From: Rhodobacterales bacterium HKCCE3408 | GTDB lineage: Bacteria; Pseudomonadota; Alphaproteobacteria; Rhodobacterales; Rhodobacteraceae | DNA length: 64,000 nucleotides | Reading direction: 5' to 3' | Assembly: GCA_015689705.1 (NCBI GenBank) | Contig: WVSN01000006.1 | Coordinates: 148,632 to 212,631 of the forward strand | Shown: piece after piece, positions 51,216 through 59,841 of the stretch | Position numbering within the stretch: position 1 is the stretch's first letter | Layout: the number at the start of each line of letters is the position of its first letter | Made by a program: the position numbers and the translations under genes | Notes under the pieces: generated by a model | The model's input: only the letters and a program-made list of their open reading frames with translations | What the model was told of the DNA's origin: nothing | Database searches by the model: none

Positions 51216-52513
51216 GTGTCGAGACCGGCTTTATCGGCGTCGGCGTCCTGCTCCTCCTGCTGCTCCTGCGGTTGCCGGTGGCGATGGCGCTGATCGCGGT
51301 CAGCTTCGGCGGCGTGGTGAGCCTTGTCGGCATCCGCCCGGCTGTCGGCATCCTCTACAGCACGCCCTACGATTTCGTCGCCTCGTGGACCCTGTCGGCG
51401 GTGCCGATGTTCCTTCTGATGGGCTTCGTCGCTTTCCATGCCGGACTGACCGGCGGTCTGTTCGAGGCGGCCAAGCTGCTGCTCCGCCGCCTGCCTGGCG
51501 GTCTCGCCATCTCGTCGATCTTCGCCTGTTCCGGCTTCGCGGCCGTTTCGGGCTCGTCGCTGGCCTGCGCCGCCGCGATGGGACGGATCGCCATCCCGGA
51601 AATGGTGTCGGCCGGATATCGCCCTTCCATCGCCGCCGGATCGATTGCAGCCGGAGGCACGATCGGCGCGCTCATCCCGCCCTCGATCCTGATGATCATC
51701 TACGGCGTCTTCGCCGAAACCTCGATCACCGAAGTCTTCGTCGGCGGCATCACCATCGGGATCGTCACCGCGATCTCCTACTGCATCGTCGTGCTGATCA
51801 TAAGCGTCGTCCGGCCGGACGTGATCCCGTCCCGAAGCGCCCCGCCAGAGCCCGGCCAGGGGCGCACGGCCATCCTGAGCGTCCTGCCGATTCTCGTGCT
51901 CATCCTGCTGGTCTTCGGTGGCCTGTTCGCCGAGATCTTCTCGGCGACCGAGGCAGGTGCGGTCGGTGCGTTCGGCACGATCATCATTTCCGCCATCACC
52001 AGCCGCCTGAGCCGCGAGGTGATCAGCCGGTCGCTCCTCGAGACCGTCACGACCACCGCGTCGCTCTTCATCATCGCCGTCGGCGCGTCGATGTTCACCC
52101 GCTTTCTCGGGCTGTCCGGCCTGTCGGGCTTCATCAATTCCTGGGTCGCGGGGGCCGATCTGACCTACGTGCAGCTGATGCTGGTGATCGTGCTGGTCTA
52201 TCTCGCGCTCGGCACTTTCATGGAACCCTTCGGCGCGCTGCTCGTCACCCTGCCGGTCTTCCTGCCGGTGCTTCAGGACCAGGGGCTCAGCCTGGTCTGG
52301 TTCGGCGTGCTGGTCGTCAAACTGCTCGAGATCGGGATGATTACGCCGCCCGTGGGCCTCAACGTCTTCGTCATCAAGAACGTCGCCCAGAGCTACGTGT
52401 CGACCGCGCAGATCTTCGCCGGAGTGATCCCGTTCCTTCTGGCCGATCTGGTCGTCGTGGTCTTCGCGATCGCCTTTCCTTCGGCGATCCTCCTGCTGCC
52501 AAGTCTTCTTTGA
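51212..52513 (+). CDS. TRAP transporter large permease (DctM family)
   Basis: A 433-residue permease; ATG at 51212 overlaps the DctQ stop codon. About twelve helices, with GSSLACAAAMGRIAIPEM, GGTIGALIPPSILMIIYGVFAETSITEVFVGG and a late EIGMITPPVGLNVFVIKN, the signature loops of DctM. It uses a sodium gradient to import the ligand from the DctP protein. It is the end of the MarR-TRAP operon and converges on the response-regulator gene, 12 bases apart. Confidence 0.92.
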   Translation: MSVETGFIGVGVLLLLLLLRLPVAMALIAVSFGGVVSLVGIRPAVGILYSTPYDFVASWTLSAVPMFLLMGFVAFHAGLTGGLFEAAKLLLRRLPGGLAISSIFACSGFAAVSGSSLACAAAMGRIAIPEMVSAGYRPSIAAGSIAAGGTIGALIPPSILMIIYGVFAETSITEVFVGGITIGIVTAISYCIVVLIISVVRPDVIPSRSAPPEPGQGRTAILSVLPILVLILLVFGGLFAEIFSATEAGAVGAFGTIIISAITSRLSREVISRSLLETVTTTASLFIIAVGASMFTRFLGLSGLSGFINSWVAGADLTYVQLMLVIVLVYLALGTFMEPFGALLVTLPVFLPVLQDQGLSLVWFGVLVVKLLEIGMITPPVGLNVFVIKNVAQSYVSTAQIFAGVIPFLLADLVVVVFAIAFPSAILLLPSLL

Positions 52514-52525
52514 CAGCGCGACATC

Positions 52526-52936
52526 TCAACCCGGAACGCCGCGTGCCGCGGCCTCGCCCAGGATCGCACTGATGTCGTCGGCCGCGTAGGTCTTCGTCAG
52601 GAACCCCTTGACCGCCGGGTGCAGCTCGGCCCGGACCCGGTCGCGCGGGTCGATGGAATGGGACATGACCCAGACATTCGCACCGGATTTCAGCTCCGGA
52701 TAAAGCGCCTCGAACGCATCGACGAAATCGAAACCCGACATCCGCGGCATGTTGATATCGACGAAGATCACCTCCGGCTCGGGCCGGTTGGCGGTTCGCA
52801 GCCAACTCAATGCATCGTCGGCATAGTCGAACTCGACGATTTCGCAGCCCGGCATGGTCGCCCGGATAGCACGGCGGAGGAAGAAGCGGTCCGCCTCGCA
52901 ATCCTCGATCACCATTATCGTGAAGCCGTCACGCAT
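52526..52936 (-). CDS. Single-domain response regulator
   Basis: A 136-residue receiver domain without an output domain. Acidic pocket in VIEDCEADRFF (Glu11, Asp12), phosphoacceptor Asp60 in EVIFVDINMPRMSGFDF, switch Ser in VWVMSHSID and Lys in GFLTKTYAADDI. It overlaps the kinase gene by 8 bases, so it is the expected partner of that protein, probably as an Rcp/CheY-like output or as a phosphate sink. Confidence 0.9.
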   Translation of the reverse strand: MRDGFTIMVIEDCEADRFFLRRAIRATMPGCEIVEFDYADDALSWLRTANRPEPEVIFVDINMPRMSGFDFVDAFEALYPELKSGANVWVMSHSIDPRDRVRAELHPAVKGFLTKTYAADDISAILGEAAARGVPG

Positions 52937-55900
52937 CCGGCGCGGCCTTCAGCCGGCACACGAAAGAGGTCCCGCTCTCGCGTCCGTCCTGCACGGTTAT
53001 GGTCCCGTCATGAAGCTGGATCAGCCGGTCACAGAGCGCCAGGCCGACGCCGATCCCCTCGTAATCCTTTTCGGTATGAAGCCGGGAGAACAGCTTGAAG
53101 ATCGCTTCCCGATGTTCGGGCGCGATGCCGATGCCGTTGTCGATCACCTGGAACCCCACCATCCCCGACGCTGCACCGGCCGGCTCGACCGAGATGCGGC
53201 ACGGGCGGTCGGGGTGACGGTACTTCATGGCGTTGTCGATCAGGTTCTGGAACACCCGCGACAGTAAATCCGGCTTGCCCGCTGCCATCGGAAGATCGGA
53301 CAGCGTCACCTCCGCGCCGACGCTTTCGATCCGCATCGCGAGGTCGTCGATCACTCCGCGGGCGACAGCCGTCAGGTCGACGGTCTCGAAATCCACCTCC
53401 TCCTCGAAGAAACGGGCGTAGTCGAGCACGCCCTGAATGCGCGAACGCATGCGGCTGGTTGCACTGTCGAGATATTCCACCACCGCCGCCTGGTCCCCGT
53501 CCATGTCCGGCAGCAGATCGCCGGTCAGCGTGTCCAGCGAGCGTTCGATCGTGTTCATCGGCTGGAGCAGGTCGTGCGCGGCGATGAAGGCGAAGCGCCG
53601 GATCTCCTCGGACTCGCGATAGACCTTCTGTTCGCGCTGCTTGAGCGTCGTGATGTCGATGTTCACGCCGAGCATGCGGAGCGGCGTCCCGTCCGGCGCC
53701 CAGTCCACGACGCGGCCCCGGCTCTGGACCCACAGAACCGACCCGTCGCGATGGACGAACCGGACCTCGTTGTCGAACGGCTCCGCCCCCCTTGATTTGA
53801 CGTGCGCATCGAGCGCCTCGAGCACCTTTGGCAGGTCGTCGGGATGCATGACCCGCATCCAACCGTCGGGCGTGTTCTCCAGCTCGTCCTCGGCATAGCC
53901 GAACATCTCCTTGAAGCGCGGGCTGAGATAGATCGTCTCCTCGGGCATGTCCCAGTCCCAGTAGCCCGCCGCCTCGCTTTCGAGCAGCCCCGCCAGCCGG
54001 TCGCGCTGCACCCGCACCTCGTCCTGCAATTGCTGAAGCCGCGTGGTGTCGATGATCGAGACCACCACGCCGTCGATCTCGCCCGACGTATCCCGGAACG
54101 GCTTGACCCGCGTCGCCGCCCACGTCCCGTCGCGCCCGCGCACGTCGCGCCGCATCTCCTGGCCGTCATCGCGCGCGCGGGTGATGTCGTCCAGAAGCAG
54201 AGCGAAGGCATCGGTTTCCAGACTGGACGAGAAGTTCGACAGCGACCGCCCGAGATCGGTGCGCTTGAGATCGACGTAACGCACGAAGCTCTCGTTGTAG
54301 CGGCGGATCGTCAGGTCGTCGTCGAGGAACAGGATCGCGACATCGGCCGTGTCGAGCAGGTTCTCGATATCGGCGTTCGCCACTTCCAGCTGGAGGATCT
54401 TGTCGGCGTTCTCGGCATTGACGGTATGCAGTTCCTCGTTGATCGACTGCATTTCCTCGTTGTTCGCCTGCAACTCCTCGTTCGAAACCGTGAGGTCCTC
54501 GTTCGTCGTCTGAAGCTCTTCATTCGAGACGCCGAGATCTTCGGCGGTCACGCTCAGCATCTCCTGCAGGCTCTCGATCTCACTCTCGAGCTTGAGGATC
54601 CTCGCGTCCGCGCCGCTGTCGTCCCCGTTGTCCGCGCGCTGCGCCGGCCGGTTCGCCGGGCGCGCCGCCATCTCGTCCGACTTGCGCAACAGGACTGCCA
54701 GCGCGGCGGGCTGCGCGTCCCAACTGATTTTCGCGCAATGGACATCGACCAGCTCGACCCCGTCGCCGCGCGGGCATTTCACCCCGCTGACGGACGTCAC
54801 GCCATCGGTTTCGACCTTCCGCACCTGAAGCGAGATCGCGCTTTTCAGCCTGTCGTGGACGAGATCGAAGATGTTCGAGGAGAAGGCCTGCGTCGGAAGG
54901 TCGACGAAATTGCGGTAGTTGCCGAAGGTCTCCAGCACCTGCCCGCCCTCGTCGATCAGGAAGACGCAGGCATCGACGTGGTCCAGCACGACCTGCATGA
55001 TCGCGTTTGCCGTTGTCCCGGTGCGCTGTGTCTCGCGCGTCGCGAGCCGCCGCATCCTCGGCATCGAGACCGACAGGGCGTGGGCCCTGTCCGCGCTCGA
55101 CTGGATCAGTCCGCGCTGCATCTTTCGCGCGTTCCGGTAGATCCGGGCCGACGAGTATTCCGTATCGAAGCTCGAGCTCTGCCGCGCGACGTGCTCCGCC
55201 GCGCCGAGACACAGTATCCCGTCCTTGCGCATCGAGAAGGAGAATAGCGCCAGCACCTTCTTCTGCATGTCGACCGAGAGGTAGATCAGCAGGTTCCGGC
55301 AGATGATCAGATCGGTGTTGATGTAGGGCGGGTCTTCCAGGACGTTGTGTTCGGTGAAGATCACGCGGCTGCGGATCGCCTTCGCGATCCCGAAGGTGCC
55401 CGACTGGAAGGTGAGAAAGTCGATGCCCCGGTATTCCTCGGGGATCTCCTCGATCACCGATTCCGGGTAGACACCCTCCTTGGCCGACCGGATCGCTTCG
55501 GCATTCACATCCGTCGCGAAAACCCGGAAATCGCGCTTGAGATTGTTGTCGCGCCGGTGGTGCGCCATCATCATCGCGATGGTGTAGGCCTCCTCGCCGG
55601 TCGAGCACCCAACACACCACACCTTGATGATGTCGTCCTCGTCGCCGGATTCGAACAGGCGCGGGATGACCTTGTCGCGCATGTAGATCCACGACGGCAG
55701 ATCGCGGAAGAAGTTCGTGACGCCGACCAGAAACTCGCGGTGCAGCACCGTCAGTTCGTTCGGCTGCTCGCGCGCATAGGCGACGTAATCCTTCACCGTG
55801 GTGAAGTGATTGATCGCCATGCGCCGGGCGATCCGCCTCTGCAGGGTTGGCTTCTTGTATTGCGAAAAGTCGATGTCGGCCCGGTTGGAGACCAGCGCCA

Positions 55901-56708
55901 CGAACTCGGCGAATTCCTTCTGCGCGTCGCCGAAAAGCCGGTCGATGTTGATGACTCCGTCTTCACGGAGGGCGATGTAGCGCTGAAGCTCCGAGATCAT
56001 CGCGTCGGGCGTCGTGACGACGTCGATGATCCGCGTCGCGATGGCCGCCTGCGGCATCCCGTCGAAACTCGCCGTCTTGGGATCCTGAACCATCACGAAC
56101 CCGTCGCGGTCCTTGATGGCGCGCAGCCCCCGGCTTCCGTCGGTGCCGGTGCCCGACAGGATGATCCCGATGGACCGGTCGCCCACGGCTTCGGCCAGCG
56201 AATGCAGGAAGATATCGATCGGCAGGTTCAGCTGCGGCCGCGGCGTCGGCGCCACCAGCGAAAAGCGCAGACCGACGGTGGATCTGCTGTCGGCGGACTC
56301 GGTCTCGGGCTGCGTGTCGTCACCGGTGCCCTGGATGACGACGTTCGACTTCGGCGGAATGAGGTAGATCGTGCCGCGTTCGAGCGGCAGGTCGTCCGTC
56401 ACCTCGAGAACGGGCAGACGGGTCTCGCGCGACAGGATTTCGGACATCAGCGATTTGTAGTCCGGGGACATGTGCTGAATGATCACGAGCGTATGGGCGA
56501 AATCGTCCGGGGCCTGCGCGATCATCTGCTTGATCGCCTCGAGCCCGCCGGCCGAGGCGCCGACCCCGATGATGTAGAAGGACTGATCGACCGTGCCGAG
56601 CGAGCGCCGTACCGGCGATGAACGTCCGTCGTCGATGTCTCCCCCGTGAAGCGCGTCCTCGGCTGGCGTGTCGTCGGTCATTCCGTCTATCGGGGCTGTG
56701 GCCTGCAT
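52929..56708 (-). CDS. CheB-CheR-PAS-histidine kinase fusion protein
   Basis: A 1259-residue multidomain signalling protein. Residues about 45-245 are a CheB methylesterase with the triad Ser52 (GASAGGL), His79 (IIQHMSP) and Asp190 (GTGTDGSRG), but no receiver domain. Residues about 265-530 are a CheR methyltransferase with TNFFRD and the SAM motif VGCSTGEEAYTIAM (367-379). A long coiled coil at about 700-785 (NEELQ/NEEL repeats) leads to PAS domains and a C-terminal kinase with His1045 (AAHDLLQPMNTI), N-box LIDNAMKYRH, and G-boxes DNGIGIAPEH and GIGVGLALCDR. The start is uncertain; ATG at 56681 (MTDDTPAED) is also possible. The protein is probably soluble and belongs to a non-flagellar signalling complex. 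Confidence 0.9.
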   Translation of the reverse strand: MQATAPIDGMTDDTPAEDALHGGDIDDGRSSPVRRSLGTVDQSFYIIGVGASAGGLEAIKQMIAQAPDDFAHTLVIIQHMSPDYKSLMSEILSRETRLPVLEVTDDLPLERGTIYLIPPKSNVVIQGTGDDTQPETESADSRSTVGLRFSLVAPTPRPQLNLPIDIFLHSLAEAVGDRSIGIILSGTGTDGSRGLRAIKDRDGFVMVQDPKTASFDGMPQAAIATRIIDVVTTPDAMISELQRYIALREDGVINIDRLFGDAQKEFAEFVALVSNRADIDFSQYKKPTLQRRIARRMAINHFTTVKDYVAYAREQPNELTVLHREFLVGVTNFFRDLPSWIYMRDKVIPRLFESGDEDDIIKVWCVGCSTGEEAYTIAMMMAHHRRDNNLKRDFRVFATDVNAEAIRSAKEGVYPESVIEEIPEEYRGIDFLTFQSGTFGIAKAIRSRVIFTEHNVLEDPPYINTDLIICRNLLIYLSVDMQKKVLALFSFSMRKDGILCLGAAEHVARQSSSFDTEYSSARIYRNARKMQRGLIQSSADRAHALSVSMPRMRRLATRETQRTGTTANAIMQVVLDHVDACVFLIDEGGQVLETFGNYRNFVDLPTQAFSSNIFDLVHDRLKSAISLQVRKVETDGVTSVSGVKCPRGDGVELVDVHCAKISWDAQPAALAVLLRKSDEMAARPANRPAQRADNGDDSGADARILKLESEIESLQEMLSVTAEDLGVSNEELQTTNEDLTVSNEELQANNEEMQSINEELHTVNAENADKILQLEVANADIENLLDTADVAILFLDDDLTIRRYNESFVRYVDLKRTDLGRSLSNFSSSLETDAFALLLDDITRARDDGQEMRRDVRGRDGTWAATRVKPFRDTSGEIDGVVVSIIDTTRLQQLQDEVRVQRDRLAGLLESEAAGYWDWDMPEETIYLSPRFKEMFGYAEDELENTPDGWMRVMHPDDLPKVLEALDAHVKSRGAEPFDNEVRFVHRDGSVLWVQSRGRVVDWAPDGTPLRMLGVNIDITTLKQREQKVYRESEEIRRFAFIAAHDLLQPMNTIERSLDTLTGDLLPDMDGDQAAVVEYLDSATSRMRSRIQGVLDYARFFEEEVDFETVDLTAVARGVIDDLAMRIESVGAEVTLSDLPMAAGKPDLLSRVFQNLIDNAMKYRHPDRPCRISVEPAGAASGMVGFQVIDNGIGIAPEHREAIFKLFSRLHTEKDYEGIGVGLALCDRLIQLHDGTITVQDGRESGTSFVCRLKAAPDA

Positions 56709-56734
56709 CCTCGCGACAAGGGTCGAATGTGTCG

Positions 56735-56750
56735 GTTAACAATTCGTTAA
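56735..56750 (-). promoter_or_regulatory. Full-consensus CtrA-type box upstream of the kinase fusion
   Basis: On the minus strand TTAACGAATTGTTAAC matches TTAA-N7-TTAAC exactly; it is AT-rich in a GC-rich background and the only such box noticed in the window. It lies 27 bases upstream of the 56708 start. If it overlaps the -35 region, the transcript would begin near 56705, making the ATG at 56681 the more likely start of translation. The rest of 56709-56870 shows nothing recognisable. Confidence 0.6.
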
Positions 56751-56870
56751 GTGCGGCGGTTCCCGGTAATCCGTGTTGTCGCACCCCGCTTCGCATTGAC
56801 GGCGGCTATGGCGCTCGTCCCCGAAATGGTCGAAACTGGCCGCGTTTCGTCGCTGCCCCGGGGGTCCGCC

Positions 56871-57113
56871 ATGCAACGCGTATTTGTCCAGATCCGCTGC
56901 AAGCCCGGCACCACCTACAAGGTGGCCGAGCAGATCGTGCTGCGCGAGATCCATGCCGAACTCTACTCGACCAGCGGCGACTACGACCTGCTGATGAAGA
57001 TGCACATCCCCGAGGCCGAGGATATCGGCAAGTACATCAACGACCACGTGCTCGACATCCCGGGGATCGAGCGCACGCTGACCACGATGACCTTCAAGGC
57101 CTTCGGGGTCTGA
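56871..57113 (+). CDS. Stand-alone Lrp/AsnC ligand-binding (RAM) domain protein
   Basis: An 80-residue protein consisting only of the AsnC C-terminal domain: VFVQIRCKPGTTYKVAEQIVLREIHAELYSTSGDYDLLMKMHIPE, then IGKYINDHVLDIPGIERTLTTMTFKAF. There is no helix-turn-helix in this frame. ATG at 56871 is chosen by family length; the frame opens at 56751 but the extra 40 residues do not resemble a DNA-binding domain. Such small proteins form octameric rings that bind amino acids. It is 16 bases before an aromatic aminotransferase, so amino-acid sensing is likely. Confidence 0.85.
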   Translation: MQRVFVQIRCKPGTTYKVAEQIVLREIHAELYSTSGDYDLLMKMHIPEAEDIGKYINDHVLDIPGIERTLTTMTFKAFGV

Positions 57114-57129
57114 CCAGAAGGGGGTTCCC

Positions 57130-58314
57130 ATGTTCCAGGCTCTGCCCGAGCAGCCGGCCGACAAGATCCTGCAGCTCATGCAGATGTTCCGCGAGGATTC
57201 GCGGAGCGACAAGGTCGACCTCGGCGTCGGCGTCTACCGAAATGCCGAAGGCGTGACACCGATCATGCGCGCCGTGAAGGCGGCCGAGCGGACGATCTGG
57301 GAAACCGAGACGACGAAGGCCTATACCGGGTTGGCCGGGACGCCGGAATACAACGACGCAATGGTGGGCCTCGTGCTCGGCGACGCGGTCCCGCGTGACA
57401 CCGTCGCTTCGGCCGCGACGCCCGGTGGGACGGGCGCGGTGCGGCTCGGCTTCGAGCTTGCGCGCAACGCCAATCCCGACGTGACCGTCTGGTACTCCGA
57501 ACCGACCTGGCCGAACCACGTCTCGATCCTGAAATACCTGGGCATCCCGCACCGGCCCTACCGCTATTTCGACGCTGCCACGGGCGAGGTCGACGCCGCC
57601 GGGATGCAGGCGGACCTTGCCGCGGCCAAAGCGGGCGACGTGGTTCTTCTGCACGGCTGCTGCCACAACCCGACCGGCGCGAACCTGACCGCCGATGACT
57701 GGACCGCCGTCATCGCGATCCTGAACGACAAGGGCCTCGTGCCCATGATCGACATAGCCTACCAGGGCTTCGGCGACGGGCTGGACGCGGATGCCGCGGC
57801 GACCCGCGCGGTCGCGGCCGGCTGCCCCGAGACCATCGTCGCGGCGAGCTGCTCGAAGAACTTCGGTGTCTACAAGGAGCGCGCCGGGATCCTGATGGCG
57901 ATCGGGCATGACACGTCCATCCGCGGCACCACCCAAGGCAACCTCAACGCCCTGAACCGCATGACCTATTCCTTCGCGCCCGACCATGGCGCGCGGCTCG
58001 TCAGCACGGTTCTGATGGATGCCGATCTGCGCGCGGACTGGCAGGCGGAGCTCGAGGCCGTGCGGACGGGGATGCTCGATCTGCGCAAGAAGCTGGCCGA
58101 CGCGCTGCGGCAGGAGACCAACTCGGACCGGTTCGATTTCCTCGCCCGCCATCGCGGCATGTTCTCGATGCTCGGGATCACGCCCGACGAGGTGAAGGCT
58201 TTGCGCGAGACGCACGGGATCTACGTGATCGGGGACAGCCGCATGAACGTGGCAGGACTGAATGACCGGACCGTGCCGATCGTGGCGCGGGCCGTGGCGG
58301 AGGTGACGAGATGA
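57130..58314 (+). CDS. tyrB: Aromatic/aspartate aminotransferase, class I
   Basis: A 394-residue PLP enzyme. Pyridoxal Lys in ASCSKNFGVYKERAG; substrate and cofactor segments YTGLAGTPEYND, GGTGAVRLGFELARNANPDV, TWPNHVSILKYLG and HGCCHNPTGANLT; C-terminal GMFSMLG and the carboxylate Arg in DSRMNVAGLN. From recalled features it follows the Paracoccus aromatic aminotransferase closely. It transfers amino groups between aromatic or dicarboxylic amino acids and 2-oxoglutarate. The gene overlaps gabD by 4 bases. Confidence 0.9.
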   Translation: MFQALPEQPADKILQLMQMFREDSRSDKVDLGVGVYRNAEGVTPIMRAVKAAERTIWETETTKAYTGLAGTPEYNDAMVGLVLGDAVPRDTVASAATPGGTGAVRLGFELARNANPDVTVWYSEPTWPNHVSILKYLGIPHRPYRYFDAATGEVDAAGMQADLAAAKAGDVVLLHGCCHNPTGANLTADDWTAVIAILNDKGLVPMIDIAYQGFGDGLDADAAATRAVAAGCPETIVAASCSKNFGVYKERAGILMAIGHDTSIRGTTQGNLNALNRMTYSFAPDHGARLVSTVLMDADLRADWQAELEAVRTGMLDLRKKLADALRQETNSDRFDFLARHRGMFSMLGITPDEVKALRETHGIYVIGDSRMNVAGLNDRTVPIVARAVAEVTR

Positions 58315-59771
58315 AGGACATGACGCAGGGATACGGCGCCTGGCTGCGCGAGGCGAATTTCATCGACGGGGCGTGGGTCGGGGCCGACAGCGGCAAGACG
58401 ATCGACGTGACGAACCCGGCGACCGGCGACGTGATCGGCACGGTGCCCAATGCCGGCGAGGCAGAGACCGCGCGCGCGATCGACGCTGCAGCGCGGGCGT
58501 TCCCGGATTTCGCGGCAATGGATCTGATGAGCCGCGTGAGTCTGCTGTGGAAGCTGCACGACGCGCTCATGGACAATCAGGCCGCGCTGGCTGAGCTGCT
58601 GACGGTCGAGATGGGCAAGCCGCTTGCCGAGGCGAAAGGCGAGATCGCGATCGGCGCGCAATACGTGCGCTGGTTCGCCGAGGAGGTGCGCCGCGCGAAG
58701 GGCGAGATCGTGCCCGCGGGCGTGAACGGGCGGCGGATTCTCGTTACGAAACATCCGGTTGGCGTGGTCGGCATGATCACGCCGTGGAACTTCCCGTCCT
58801 CCATGCTGGCCCGCAAGATCGCGCCGGCGCTCGCGGCCGGCTGCACCGTCGTCGCCAAGCCCGCGACGGCCACGCCCTTTTCCGGGCTGGCCTGGGCGGC
58901 GCTGGCGGAAGAGGTGGGGTATCCGAAGGGGGTTGTTAACATCGTGACGGGCTCGGCGCGGGCGATTGCGGGCGCGATGATGGCCGCGCCGGAGGTGCGG
59001 AAGATCACCTTCACCGGCTCGACCGAGGTCGGGAAGGAACTCATCCGGGGCTCGGCCGACACGGTGAAGAAAGTCTCGATGGAACTAGGCGGCAACGCGC
59101 CGTTCATCGTCTTCGACGACGCCGATCTCGACGCGGCGGTCGAGGGCGCGATGGTGTCGAAATACCGCAACTCGGGTCAGACCTGCGTCTGCGCCAACCG
59201 CCTCTACGTGCAGGCCGGAATCCACGATGCCTTCGTCGCCAAGCTGGTCGAGAGGACCCGCGCGCTGAAGGTCGGCGACGGGCGCGAGGACGGGGTCGCG
59301 CAGGGCCCGCTGATCGACATGGGCGCGGTCGAGAAGGTCGAGGCGCTTCTGGGCGATGCCGTTGAAAAGGGGGCAAAAATCGCCACGGGCGGCAAGCGCC
59401 ACGCGCTCGGCCACAGCTTCTTCGAACCGACCGTCCTGACCGGCGCGACGCCGGCGATGGACTTCGCGCAGGAGGAGATATTCGGGCCGTTGGCGCCGGT
59501 GTTCCGGTTCGAGACCGAGGAGGAGGCGATCGCGATGGCGAACGACACCGTCTTCGGGCTTGCCGCCTATGCCTATACGCGTGACCTGGGCCGGGCGTTC
59601 CGGCTGAACCAGGGCCTGCAATACGGCATGATCGGCATCAATTCGGGCTTGATTACAACGGTCGAAGCGCCGTTCGGCGGGGTCAAGGAATCCGGTCTGG
59701 GCAAGGAAGGCGGGAGCCAGGGGCTCGAGGATTACCTCGACACGAAGTACGTCTGCGTCGACGGGATCTGA
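58311..59771 (+). CDS. gabD: Succinate-semialdehyde dehydrogenase
   Basis: A 486-residue aldehyde dehydrogenase. PWNFPSSMLARKIAPALAAGCTVVAKPATATPFSG is the cofactor segment; catalytic Glu in MELGGNAPF; catalytic Cys in NSGQTCVCANRLYV, the form typical of GabD, with the second Cys two residues later for redox control. C-terminal EAPFGGVKESGLGKEGG is also typical. It oxidises succinate semialdehyde to succinate with NAD(P). It may complete GABA breakdown from the putrescine cluster at 23-29 kb; a GABA transaminase was not seen here. Confidence 0.9.
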   Translation: MKDMTQGYGAWLREANFIDGAWVGADSGKTIDVTNPATGDVIGTVPNAGEAETARAIDAAARAFPDFAAMDLMSRVSLLWKLHDALMDNQAALAELLTVEMGKPLAEAKGEIAIGAQYVRWFAEEVRRAKGEIVPAGVNGRRILVTKHPVGVVGMITPWNFPSSMLARKIAPALAAGCTVVAKPATATPFSGLAWAALAEEVGYPKGVVNIVTGSARAIAGAMMAAPEVRKITFTGSTEVGKELIRGSADTVKKVSMELGGNAPFIVFDDADLDAAVEGAMVSKYRNSGQTCVCANRLYVQAGIHDAFVAKLVERTRALKVGDGREDGVAQGPLIDMGAVEKVEALLGDAVEKGAKIATGGKRHALGHSFFEPTVLTGATPAMDFAQEEIFGPLAPVFRFETEEEAIAMANDTVFGLAAYAYTRDLGRAFRLNQGLQYGMIGINSGLITTVEAPFGGVKESGLGKEGGSQGLEDYLDTKYVCVDGI

Positions 59772-59793
59772 CCCCCGAAATCGCCAAAACGGC

Positions 59794-59841
59794 GTGTATG
59801 CTTTTCGGTATGCCTAACGGTATGGGTTTCGGTATGCCTGT
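59794..59841. repeat. Four imperfect 12-bp tandem repeats
   Basis: GTGTATGCTTTT, CGGTATGCCTAA, CGGTATGGGTTT, CGGTATGCCTGT in a row. CGGTATG recurs exactly every 12 bases (59806, 59818, 59830). The block fills the gap between gabD and the convergent GntR gene and ends at the GntR stop. It could be a protein-binding array or a drifting tandem repeat; a 12-bp period is not one helical turn. Confidence 0.55.

Noticed and set aside
53802..55247. A 481-codon plus-strand open frame inside the CheB/CheR/kinase gene
   Set aside because: Antisense to the coiled-coil and PAS region of the fusion gene, with no start signal or domain.
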